Below, in pieces: positions 1 through 6,922 of a stretch of DNA of 31,568 bases (positions within the stretch are counted from its first letter, which is position 1; each line of letters begins with the position of its first letter). A model generated the notes under the pieces. It worked only from the letters and a program-made list of their open reading frames with translations. It was not told the origin of the DNA and did no database searches. The stretch comes from CAYRVF01 sp964427535 (lineage in GTDB: Bacteria > Chloroflexota > Ktedonobacteria > Ktedonobacterales > JADMIN01), in NCBI GenBank assembly GCA_964427535.1, contig CAYRVF010000058.1, forward strand, positions 1 through 31,568, given 5' to 3'. The position numbers and the translations under genes are program-made.

Positions 1-1
1 G

Positions 2-70
2 CCCCCCTACATGGCGATGCACGGAAGCGCACAGGCGCGCACCGAGGCCGGAAGACCCATCCCCTTCTGA
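2..70 (+). CDS. C-terminal end of an upstream protein (partial)
   Basis: An open frame enters from the left edge and stops with TGA at 68-70, giving a 22-residue tail that ends in GRPIPF. It lies 15 bases before the next start codon on the same strand, which suggests a shared transcript. The fragment is too short to identify a family, and it could be a chance open frame. Confidence 0.35.
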   Translation, partial: PPYMAMHGSAQARTEAGRPIPF

Positions 71-85
71 GGGAGGAGGCCCGAG

Positions 86-295
86 ATGCGCTGTGAAGAG
101 TGTGGCCGTCCGATTCGGAACGCCCAGATGTGGCAGCTTGGCGGCGATCCTCACGCACCCCATGCCCGCTCGTTGCGTCAATTGTGCTGGTCGTGCCTGG
201 AGCGCGAGAACGAGGCCACTCAGATACGCGCGAACCCAGTCGTGATCGCCCAGGCCGAGGAGGTCCTCCGCGACTATCAGGCAAGCAACGCCTGA
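86..295 (+). CDS. Small zinc-ribbon-like protein, 69 aa
   Basis: The start ATG is preceded by a strong ribosome site (GGGAGGAGG at about 71-79). The protein carries CEECG at residues 3-7 and CWSC at 34-37, a CxxC...CxxC arrangement typical of small zinc ribbons. The rest is polar and ends in a short predicted helix, with no membrane segment. Zinc binding is inferred from cysteine spacing. Its role is unknown; proteins of this kind are often nucleic-acid or protein adaptors. It is probably in the same transcript as the truncated gene to its left and faces the histidine kinase convergently across a palindromic repeat. Confidence 0.6.
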   Translation: MRCEECGRPIRNAQMWQLGGDPHAPHARSLRQLCWSCLERENEATQIRANPVVIAQAEEVLRDYQASNA

Positions 296-393
296 CGAAT
301 ACGTCCTGCTATCGCCCAGCGTCCGCCGTCCGAGCAAGTGGGAGCTACACTCCCAGCCGGGCGGCGGACCGTGGCTTTCCAGGGTGTGAGAAG

Positions 394-528
394 GGGCCTC
401 ACCCCCAACCCTTCTCCCTGCGGGGAGAGGGGCTTTGCGTGCGCGTAGGCGAGACGTGTGTCCGAAGGCTGCGTACGTCCTCTCCCCCTTCCCCTCGCGA
501 GGGGAAGGGGGCAGGGGGGATGAGGCCC
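394..528. repeat. Intergenic palindromic repeat, copy A (MITE-like)
   Basis: The ends are imperfect inverted repeats: GGGCCTCACCCCC at 394-406 and the complement of GGGCCTCATCCCCC at 515-528. Inside are two further G/C-run palindromes, around 411-433 (TCTCCCTGCGGGGAGA core) and 483-511 (TTCCCCTCGCGAGGGGAA core). The element fills the gap between two convergent genes and ends one base from the stop codon of the minus-strand kinase. No coding capacity is credible. Related copies occur near 6672, 19122, 20540 and 21126. Confidence 0.75.
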
Positions 529-529
529 G

Positions 530-2506
530 TTACTCCTCGCCCGCAAGCGGCAGGGTGAACCAGAAGGTCGAGCCCTGGTCTATCGCGCTCTTCACGCCGA
601 CCTGTCCGCCTTGGCGCTCGATGAGGTTCTTGCTGATGTGCAAGCCCAGCCCCAGACCCACGCCCGTGCCGCTGAGATCGGTGACGTGGGCCGAGCGGTG
701 GAAGCGCTCCCAGATCAGCTCGTGCTCCTCGGGCGGCAGCCCCGGCCCCTCGTCCGTCACCGAGACGCGCGCGGTCTTTTCTTCGACGCTCACACGGACT
801 ACGATTGGCGCCTCAGCGGGAGAGTATTTGACCGCGTTGGTGAGGTAGTTGGTCACGACCTGGCCGATGCGGTCGGAGTCGACGGCGACTGGAATGGGCT
901 GTTCGGCGGGTGTGATCGTCAACGAGATGGTACGCTCGGGCGCCGCCAGACGCTGCTCGCGCACCGCATCGCGCACGATAGGCGCGAGGTCGCAGTGGAT
1001 CGTGCGCAGCTCCAGCCGCGACGACTGGATGCGCGAGACGTCCAACAGGTCGCTCACCAGGCGGTTCTGCAGCACGGCCTGCCGGTTGGCGCGCGTCAGC
1101 AGGTCACGCACAGGCGCGATCCCGCGCACCAGCTCCTCGGCGGAGACCGCCCCATCGGTTTTGGCGAGCAACGTGCCCAGCCGCCGCTCCGCGAGCTGGA
1201 TGTTGGCCTTGATGCTCGTCAGCGGATTGCGCAGCTCATGGCTGACGACGCCCAGGAACTCATCCATGCGGCGGTTGGCCTCGCGCAGCGCCAGCTCGTT
1301 GGCCTGCGCCTCGGCGTGCTCGCGCAGCAGCCGATCGCGTTCGAGCACGAGCGCCGCGAACCTCGCCACCGCCTGGGCCACCGCCAGCTCGTCTGTAGAA
1401 TAGTCGTGTGGCTCCTCGCCGTGGTCGAGCGCGAGGATGCCGACGAGCTGCTCGCCGACACGCATCGGCGCGATGAGCAGCGTGCGCACGTTGTATGGAT
1501 TGGGCGCGTCCGCGTAGCGCGGATCAGAGAGGTCGAAGGTCAGCGCCTCGCCGGCACATAAGCGCGCGAGTTGCGATGCGTCGAACTGCGCCGTGATCGG
1601 CACCCGCGACGTTCTGCCCTGTTCGTGCCAGATGCGCTCGTGCTCAGGCGCCAGGCCCGTTTGTGCGATCGGCCGCAGCACCGAGGATTCTGGATCGAGC
1701 GCGCTGATGCTCACACGACGGCAGCCGAGCACCGGGCGAGTCAAGTCGACGAGCTGTTGCGCCACGTCCAGCGGCGGTGAAGGAGCGTCACTCGTCTGCT
1801 GGGACGCTTGCACGTCCCGCACCAGTGTTCCCGCCATGTCGACCAGCGCGTCGAGGGCATCGTGCGTGCGCCGGTCGCGCATGCGCTGCTCCGTTACGTC
1901 GCGCAGAATGATGACCGCCCCCGTCACGTGTCCCTCCGGGTCGCGCATCGGCATCCCCGTGACGTTGAGCTGGAGGACACGTCCGTCGGGGAGGCTCATC
2001 CGTACGTCCGTTGCGTCCGACGGCAGAATGGCCTGTCCCGAGAGCACTCGATGCAGTGGTGAGGTAGCAGGCGTGACCGGCGCGTCGTTCGCGTCGCGGA
2101 TGAAGCCGCTCTCGTGCCACTGTTGGGGTGTCGTGGTAGTGAGACGCTCGAAACCAGCGGGAGAGAGGACGGCGCGCGCGGCCGCGTTCGCCCGGACGAC
2201 CTTGCCCGCGATATCGAAGACGAACACGACGTCCGTCATGGCGTCAAAGATCGCCTCGATCTCGCGCACATCCGCGCTGGCCTCGCTGGCTGCCAGTCGC
2301 GGTGTATCTCCACGCGCGCTCCGCTCGATGATGTCCGTGTTGGCGTGCTGCGACGCTCGTCCGTCTGCTTGGTGCTCTGAGACTGAAGCGTGGCCGGGCG
2401 TTGTGTCTGCAGTCCCCGGCACGGTAAGCGTATGCTGGTCGCGATTCAAGCTCCATGGCTCCTTATGGCCGATCACCACATCTCCCGTGGCGACGGCACC
2501 ATCCAC
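530..2506 (-). CDS. PAS-GAF sensor histidine kinase
   Basis: This 658-residue kinase starts at GTG with a GGTGGAG ribosome site 10 bases upstream. Domains in order are a variable N-terminus (1-80), a PAS domain (about 85-205, ending in the typical ILRDVTEQ), a GAF domain (about 235-390), the HisKA dimerisation domain with phospho-acceptor H423 in SHELRNP, and the HATPase domain with N-box (N553, N557), G1 box DEGPGL (585-590) and G2 box GVGLGLGLH (615-623). No membrane segment is visible, so it is probably cytoplasmic and senses a small ligand, redox state or light through PAS/GAF; the signal cannot be read. It is the last gene of a minus-strand run. No response regulator lies beside it. A paralogue lies at 13620-15971. 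Confidence 0.93.
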   Translation of the reverse strand: MDGAVATGDVVIGHKEPWSLNRDQHTLTVPGTADTTPGHASVSEHQADGRASQHANTDIIERSARGDTPRLAASEASADVREIEAIFDAMTDVVFVFDIAGKVVRANAAARAVLSPAGFERLTTTTPQQWHESGFIRDANDAPVTPATSPLHRVLSGQAILPSDATDVRMSLPDGRVLQLNVTGMPMRDPEGHVTGAVIILRDVTEQRMRDRRTHDALDALVDMAGTLVRDVQASQQTSDAPSPPLDVAQQLVDLTRPVLGCRRVSISALDPESSVLRPIAQTGLAPEHERIWHEQGRTSRVPITAQFDASQLARLCAGEALTFDLSDPRYADAPNPYNVRTLLIAPMRVGEQLVGILALDHGEEPHDYSTDELAVAQAVARFAALVLERDRLLREHAEAQANELALREANRRMDEFLGVVSHELRNPLTSIKANIQLAERRLGTLLAKTDGAVSAEELVRGIAPVRDLLTRANRQAVLQNRLVSDLLDVSRIQSSRLELRTIHCDLAPIVRDAVREQRLAAPERTISLTITPAEQPIPVAVDSDRIGQVVTNYLTNAVKYSPAEAPIVVRVSVEEKTARVSVTDEGPGLPPEEHELIWERFHRSAHVTDLSGTGVGLGLGLHISKNLIERQGGQVGVKSAIDQGSTFWFTLPLAGEE

Positions 2507-2582
2507 ATCGCTGGCACTCCACCCTCACCAGCCTACCACAGTTATGTCGATACATCGCGGTGAGAGGACATTTGGGGGACGC

Positions 2583-3149
2583 TCACCGCTGGCGCTTGAA
2601 CCCTGCGACGTCGAGACCGAGAATGCGGTACGGCTCGGGCACGCCGGGGAAGTAGAAGTAGTCGGCGAGCGTGCGCCAGCCGCGGCGGCGATACAGGCCG
2701 AGCGCGACGGTCTCGGCATGGGCCGTCGAGAGCAGCGCCGACTGGCGTTCGACGCCGGCGAGCAGCTCATCATGCAGGCGCGCGCCGAAGCCGTGGCCCT
2801 GCTGCGCTGGATGCACCGCCAGCTCGGCTAGCTCGAAGGCGTCAGCCATCCACACGGCGGCGAGCAGCGGGGGCAGCGCCTGACGAACGGTATCGTGCCA
2901 CCACTGGCCGGGGACGCTGTCGTACCCATAGGCGAAGCCCACGATGCGCCCGTCGTCGCTATCACGCGCGGCCAGCAGCCGGAAGCCAGCGCGCTCGGCG
3001 TGGCGGTCGAGGGCCAGCGCGAACCCGTAGGCCTCGGTCTGGGACTTGAAGTAGGGCGCCATGCCAAACGCCGCCAAATAGACCTCCCGAAGCTGCTCGC
3101 GGACCCGCTCGATCTCGCTCGCCGAGAGCGATACAATAGACGCCGTCAT
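2583..3149 (-). CDS. GNAT-family N-acetyltransferase
   Basis: This 188-residue protein has the GNAT fold signature: a beta-4 stretch (AELAVHP, about 108-114) followed by the acetyl-CoA pyrophosphate-binding loop QQGHGFG (116-122) and a helix, then a C-terminal ALGLYRRRGW element typical of GNAT motif B. GNAT enzymes transfer acetyl from acetyl-CoA to an amine on a small molecule or protein; the substrate is not predictable here. The gene starts 8 bases after the stop of the upstream double-GNAT gene, so the two are probably cotranscribed and translationally coupled. The length is normal for a single-domain GNAT. Confidence 0.85.
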   Translation of the reverse strand: MTASIVSLSASEIERVREQLREVYLAAFGMAPYFKSQTEAYGFALALDRHAERAGFRLLAARDSDDGRIVGFAYGYDSVPGQWWHDTVRQALPPLLAAVWMADAFELAELAVHPAQQGHGFGARLHDELLAGVERQSALLSTAHAETVALGLYRRRGWRTLADYFYFPGVPEPYRILGLDVAGFKRQR

Positions 3150-3157
3150 AGACTGTC

Positions 3158-4078
3158 CTACAGCATGAATGTTGAGGTGAGATAGCTGCGTGCGTCGAAA
3201 ATTGGGGTCTGTGTGGAGGAACAGAACGTCTCGGTGTACACGATAAGCGCCCCAGCTTCCAGCAGCGGCCCGAGCGCGGGATGCGGTCCCGGCACGGGAA
3301 TACGTAACGCCCGACCGTGAGATCGTGCCCAGACCGTCGCGGCCAGCACGCAGTCGCGAGCGTCATCGGGCGTAGGCGCGCCGATCGGGCCGACCGTGAT
3401 TGCGGACGGGTTCCACGGCGACTCGGGACTACCCAGCAGCACGAAGCCGTAGCCCACGCGCGTGCCGTCGCGCTCGAACCACAGGGGCACGCCTGCCATG
3501 CCCTCGACGAAGTAGCGCAGGTCCTCAGGACGCGGGCGCCCACTAATGTGCGTATCCCAGCGGATGAGCTCCGGGTCATCAGGCCGCGTCTCGGTGATAG
3601 TGATGCCCAGGTCTTCCGGCAGCCGGAGGTCCGCTAGCTCGCCGCGTAGCCAGATGTTGGGCCACTGCGGCTGCATGCCTTCGCGCACATACCGCGAGAG
3701 GGCGCGCGGGTCGCGCGAGGCGAGGGTGCAGACCGGCGTGCCGTCGTGGGGTAGCGTCGCATCGAGCAGCCGCTTGCCCAGGTGACTCGACTGCGCCTCG
3801 CGCCGGATGAACAGCTCCGCAAGAAATGCGACCTCGCCACGCCGGACGACGGCGCAGAAGCCGAGCAAGCGTCCGTTGCGCTCCGCGACGATCACTTTGC
3901 CGGTCGCGATCTCATGCGCATAAGTCGGCGGTGTTCTCGGGCGCGGTGGCGCGTCGTCATAGTCGCTCATCTCGGCGTCCCACCAGATGTCGAAGATCTC
4001 GTCCACATCGCTGAGGCGGGCGGGCCGGAGTCGAATCTGGTCAGTCGAGGTCTCGGCCGCGGTGCTCCTGCTCGACAT
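3158..4078 (-). CDS. Double-domain GNAT acetyltransferase
   Basis: The start was placed at the ATG at 4078 because GGAAGGAG lies 9 bases upstream; an in-frame extension to 4159 has no such site. The 306-residue product contains an N-terminal GNAT domain (about residues 14-150; IVAERNGRLLGF beta strands, then RREAQSSHLGKRLL as an acetyl-CoA loop) and a second, more divergent GNAT-like half (about 160-300; FERDGTRVGYGFV strands). Only the first half has a recognisable CoA loop, so the second may serve substrate binding. It sits 61 bases downstream of the LysE-type exporter and 8 bases upstream of another GNAT gene. The substrate is unknown. Confidence 0.8.
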   Translation of the reverse strand: MSSRSTAAETSTDQIRLRPARLSDVDEIFDIWWDAEMSDYDDAPPRPRTPPTYAHEIATGKVIVAERNGRLLGFCAVVRRGEVAFLAELFIRREAQSSHLGKRLLDATLPHDGTPVCTLASRDPRALSRYVREGMQPQWPNIWLRGELADLRLPEDLGITITETRPDDPELIRWDTHISGRPRPEDLRYFVEGMAGVPLWFERDGTRVGYGFVLLGSPESPWNPSAITVGPIGAPTPDDARDCVLAATVWARSHGRALRIPVPGPHPALGPLLEAGALIVYTETFCSSTQTPIFDARSYLTSTFML

Positions 4079-4139
4079 GCTGCGTCGCTCCTTCCCGTCT
4101 GCCGGGGTACGGTCCGGCGAGGGCGCTTCCCTGGCGGCG

Positions 4140-4766
4140 CTACGCCCAGACGCTGACAAGCGCGAGCGCCCCGAACCCCATCAGCAGTATACCCGAGAGC
4201 CAGTTGAGCCAGCGCAGTGAACCCGCGCCGAGCCGCGACCGCAGCAGGCTGATGCCGGTAGACAGCAGCAGCCACCAGAGCGCCGAGCCGCAGAAGACGC
4301 CGAGCACGAGCAGCGCGGCGGCGACGTAATTGCTCCGCGCCTGACCCAGGCCGATTGCCGCGAAGACCGCCGCGAACGAGAGGATCGTCGTCGGGTTCGC
4401 CAGCGTCAGCAGCAGCGTCGAGCCATACGCCCGCAGCCGGCCGCCGCTGCGTGCGCCGTTCGCCGCTTCCAGTGGGGCTGGCTTCGACCGCAGCGTGCGA
4501 ATCCCGATCGCGAGCAGCGCGACGCCGCCGAGCAGCCGGATCCACTGCTGCTGCTGGATGAGCAGCGCCGCGATGGCCGTCAGGCCGAACGCCGAGACGG
4601 CGCCATAGAGCATATCGGCGGTTGCCGCGCCCAGGCCAGTCACGAAGCCGATGACGCGTCCCTCTGCCAGCGTGCGCTTGATGCAGAGCACGCCGATCGG
4701 CCCGACCGGCAGCGCGATCGAGAATCCCAGGACGAGCCCACGCAGCAGCAGGGATAGCGTGCTCAA
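4140..4766 (-). CDS. LysE/RhtB-family amino-acid exporter
   Basis: This 208-residue hydrophobic protein has about six membrane segments and the family's N-terminal signature: a first helix (LLRGLVLGFSIALPVGPIG) followed by a cytoplasmic loop and LGAATADMLYG. LysE-family proteins export amino acids or related metabolites, driven by the proton gradient; the substrate here is not predictable. The ribosome site GGAGG (about 4772-4776) precedes the ATG. A strong hairpin followed by a T-rich run lies just upstream in the leader, suggesting control by attenuation. It heads a likely operon with two acetyltransferases and a histidine kinase. Confidence 0.88.
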   Translation of the reverse strand: MSTLSLLLRGLVLGFSIALPVGPIGVLCIKRTLAEGRVIGFVTGLGAATADMLYGAVSAFGLTAIAALLIQQQQWIRLLGGVALLAIGIRTLRSKPAPLEAANGARSGGRLRAYGSTLLLTLANPTTILSFAAVFAAIGLGQARSNYVAAALLVLGVFCGSALWWLLLSTGISLLRSRLGAGSLRWLNWLSGILLMGFGALALVSVWA

Positions 4767-4787
4767 GGTGTCCTCCGGCGACTACGG

Positions 4788-4834
4788 GAAACACAAACCA
4801 CCCGCCGACCGTACATGTTGGCCTGGCGGGTGGT
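4788..4834 (-). terminator. Terminator-like hairpin in the lysE leader (attenuator candidate)
   Basis: Read on the minus strand, ACCACCCGCC (4834-4825) pairs perfectly with GGCGGGTGGT (4806-4797). After a bulged A, four further pairs (GGCC with GGTC) close a nine-base loop. TTTGTGTTT follows at once. No minus-strand gene lies upstream that would need terminating, and the exporter's start is only 22 bases further on, so it is placed to stop transcripts before lysE. Confidence 0.6.
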
Positions 4835-5136
4835 GCGGAACGGAGCGAATGAGCGCGTGCGCGAGCTAGCCAGACCTGGAATCTGGCTGGCGCTGGAAGC
4901 GATCGGCCGCGCTGCTGGCGGCGCATCGAATCTTCACTCGCATCTCACGTCTCCGCTCTGTCGTTTTCTCTCCAGCCAGTGTAGCACAGAACTCGTGCGC
5001 CTGACGTTCCCTACTCTGCACGTCCTCTATCAAATCCTCGTCAGGGCCGAGCGCACCACGAGAACCCGGCTCCCTCCCAGAGTGTCCGACTCAGGTATAC
5101 GATCGCTTCCTCGACTGTGTAGAAAGGTGGGCATTG

Positions 5137-5142
5137 TATACT
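5137..5142 (+). promoter_or_regulatory. Candidate -10 box for the small membrane protein
   Basis: TATACT sits about 70 bases upstream of the ATG at 5213 in an otherwise GC-rich region. No good -35 hexamer is present at 16-18 bases, so the call rests on the -10 alone. Confidence 0.3.
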
Positions 5143-5212
5143 CGTACTGCTGGATCAAGGCGACATAGTGCTATGTGGTGTGGACGCTGCCCACGACGAA
5201 ACGGAGTGCGCG

Positions 5213-5473
5213 ATGAACCTGCCGCGGTCCCATTCCAAGCTGTGGAATGCCCTGTTCCTGGCCACCGGGCCTGTCGTAGTGGTCCTGGGCATCCATGCAC
5301 AGAGTTGGTATGAGGTCGCCATAGGTGTGTTGATGAGCCTGCTGCTCACACTCGGCGTGGCCGAAATGGAACGTCCGCAGTTGTTTGCTGGACACAAGAC
5401 AGCCACTTGGCGGGTCCACGTCGCTCTGTGGGGGGCACTGGTGGTGGTGGTATTTGTCCGTATCTCGCAGTGA
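5213..5473 (+). CDS. Small membrane protein, 86 aa
   Basis: The ATG at 5213 is preferred because GGAG lies 6 bases upstream; a GTG at 5168 in the same frame lacks a well-placed site. Three hydrophobic stretches are predicted as membrane helices: about residues 11-30 (LFLATGPVVVVLGIHA), 32-50 and 68-83. There are no conserved motifs that I recognise. It stands alone between two minus-strand transcription units. Just after the stop lies a small hairpin (GATGCC...GGCATC, about 5473-5493). The function is unknown. Confidence 0.55.
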   Translation: MNLPRSHSKLWNALFLATGPVVVVLGIHAQSWYEVAIGVLMSLLLTLGVAEMERPQLFAGHKTATWRVHVALWGALVVVVFVRISQ

Positions 5474-5729
5474 TGCCACGGAGGAGGGCATCCTTCTGCT
5501 ACGAGTGAGTGCCGTCCTGCATGACGCACCTCGTCTCATCAACCGTATCGGAGCAGGATGAGGATAGAGGTCCCCCCTTTTTATGGGATGAGTTGTTGTG
5601 ACGTTTCCCGCACACCATGGACTAGCCCGCGCAGACGGGCTTCGTGGACCTTCTCGCTCCTCCAGGCGCGGATTCATCCGCCCGCCCACTGAGGCCTCCG
5701 GTGAGTGCTGAGAACACGGACAACGCCGC

Positions 5730-6647
5730 TCACAGCTCGGCGAGATAGGTCCCGACCGCGATAGGTGCCTGCCATCCGTCCATGTCGTCGTCGACGAACC
5801 ACCAGGCGCTGAGAACAGCCTGGGCGAGTCCCCAGCCGATTACACGCTCGCGGTCGAGGTCCAGCTCTTCGGAGAGCTGATCGACCCGGCGGGCGAGAAG
5901 GCGCCGGGCGTCAGGATGGGTGGGAAGCGTCTCGAGCGGGTTGTACAGCATCGCGGCGGTGTCGTATGTGGGCTCGCCGATGATGCCTTTGGGGTCGATC
6001 GCCAGCCAGCCGCCACGTGACGAGGCAAGGATGTTGTCGTGGTGGGCGTCGCCGTGGAGCACCGCGAGCGATGTCTGCGAGGCGAGCAGTTCGGCGAACA
6101 GTCCCTCCGCCCGCGCGACGAGGTTGGCCGGGAGTGGACCCGTGCCGCCGTCGAAATGCTGGCGCAGCTTCGACAGGCCGCGTGCCCAGTCGGCCACGGA
6201 AGGGAGCGCGTGTCGCTCGGGAACAGGACGCCAGAGTTGCCGCAGCACGGAGGCGAGGATGCTCGTCGCGTGCTCGTCCTGCTCGATGGCGAGCGTGCTG
6301 AGGGGCGTTCCGGGCAGCACCCGTTCGAGCAGCATTGCCGACCGGGCGTCGTCGTAGGCGAGCAGCCGTTCAGCACCGCGCCCATCGAAGATCGCCAGCG
6401 CCTCGGCTTCCGGCTGGACCTCTTTGTCTGGGTAGCACACCTTGAGCACACATGCCGTGCCGTCTACCTGGCAAGCGGGCGCGGCGTAGTTATAGCTGAG
6501 ATTCGGGAACGGCGGCTCCAGCGTGAGCGACCAGCGGCGCACGCAGTCCTCGACGATGGCGGGCAGCTCTGCGAGCCAGGCCCGTCCCTGCTCGCCGTGC
6601 ATCTCGGTGCGCGTGCGTATCAATCCCTCGGGAAGTGTGAACAACAT
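5730..6647 (-). CDS. Aminoglycoside/hydroxyurea antibiotic kinase family (APH(6)-like)
   Basis: The start is at the ATG at 6647, with GAGGAG five bases upstream; the frame continues ten codons further toward a palindromic repeat but without a ribosome site. The 305-residue product has a kinase fold: a candidate nucleotide-binding lysine in CVLKV (about 66-70), the catalytic loop HGDAHHDN (198-205) and the metal-binding DPKG (218-221). The AIDPKGIIGEPTYD stretch is typical of the streptomycin 6-kinase/hydroxyurea phosphotransferase family. Members phosphorylate streptomycin or hydroxyurea, but many chromosomal homologues have no proven drug substrate, so resistance should not be assumed. It is divergent from the deacetylase-family gene. 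Confidence 0.82.
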   Translation of the reverse strand: MLFTLPEGLIRTRTEMHGEQGRAWLAELPAIVEDCVRRWSLTLEPPFPNLSYNYAAPACQVDGTACVLKVCYPDKEVQPEAEALAIFDGRGAERLLAYDDARSAMLLERVLPGTPLSTLAIEQDEHATSILASVLRQLWRPVPERHALPSVADWARGLSKLRQHFDGGTGPLPANLVARAEGLFAELLASQTSLAVLHGDAHHDNILASSRGGWLAIDPKGIIGEPTYDTAAMLYNPLETLPTHPDARRLLARRVDQLSEELDLDRERVIGWGLAQAVLSAWWFVDDDMDGWQAPIAVGTYLAEL

Positions 6648-6671
6648 GTGTCTCCTCGTCGTCGGGCAGAA

Positions 6672-6709
6672 CCTCACCCCCTACCCCCTTCCCTGAAGGG
6701 AAGGGGTCG
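6672..6709. repeat. Intergenic palindromic repeat, copy B (half element)
   Basis: CCTCACCCCC is followed by a perfect ten-base inverted repeat, CCCCTTCCCT and AGGGAAGGGG, around GA (6685-6706). It matches one arm of the larger elements at 394 and 19122. It lies just upstream of the antibiotic-kinase start, in the gap between divergent genes. Confidence 0.6.
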
Positions 6710-6790
6710 CTGATTGGGCGGGCGTGGCGGAGGGCATCGTTTCTGATTGCTCCCCCTCCCCAGGCGTCCATTGTGGGTGGGTGCCACGGT

Positions 6791-6831
6791 TGACAGAGCG
6801 TTCGGGCATATGATAGCTCTACCTGATAGAG
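6791..6831 (+). promoter_or_regulatory. Candidate promoter and palindrome before the deacetylase gene
   Basis: TTGACA (6791-6796) is followed after 17 bases by ATAGCT. A perfect inverted repeat GCTCTA-CCTGA-TAGAGC overlaps and follows the -10 region (about 6815-6831), in the position of an operator. The -35 is consensus; the -10 is weak. Confidence 0.35.
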
Positions 6832-6922
6832 CGGTTGCGGGCAGGCGACTTCGGTGCGCGCGTTTCCGCCAGACATCCTCCGTGCGTGAACGATGCGCTA
6901 CCTCCGATGAGGGAGTTTTCGC

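Larger units (their letters stand above)
4767..5212. other. Divergent intergenic region, lysE leader and small membrane protein promoter
   Basis: No gene is supported in this 446-base stretch between divergent starts. On the minus strand it holds the attenuator hairpin (4797-4834), a second hairpin AGCCAGA...TCTGGCT (about 4868-4886), and a possible 25-codon leader frame beginning with ATG at about 4944. On the plus strand it holds a TATACT box (5137-5142). The effector, if any, is unknown. Confidence 0.5.

Noticed and set aside
394..528. CRISPR-like repeat units
   Set aside because: The palindromic elements are dispersed singly over the window, not spaced regularly with unique spacers.
4821..4850. 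GGGTGGTGCGG on the plus strand, resembling a T-box sequence
   Set aside because: It lacks the TGGNACCGCG core and has no plus-strand gene close downstream; the structure makes sense as the minus-strand hairpin instead.
6812..6842. TAGCTC...TAGAGCGG, like a tRNA D-arm
   Set aside because: No acceptor stem, anticodon arm or T-arm can be built around it; it is better read as a short palindrome.
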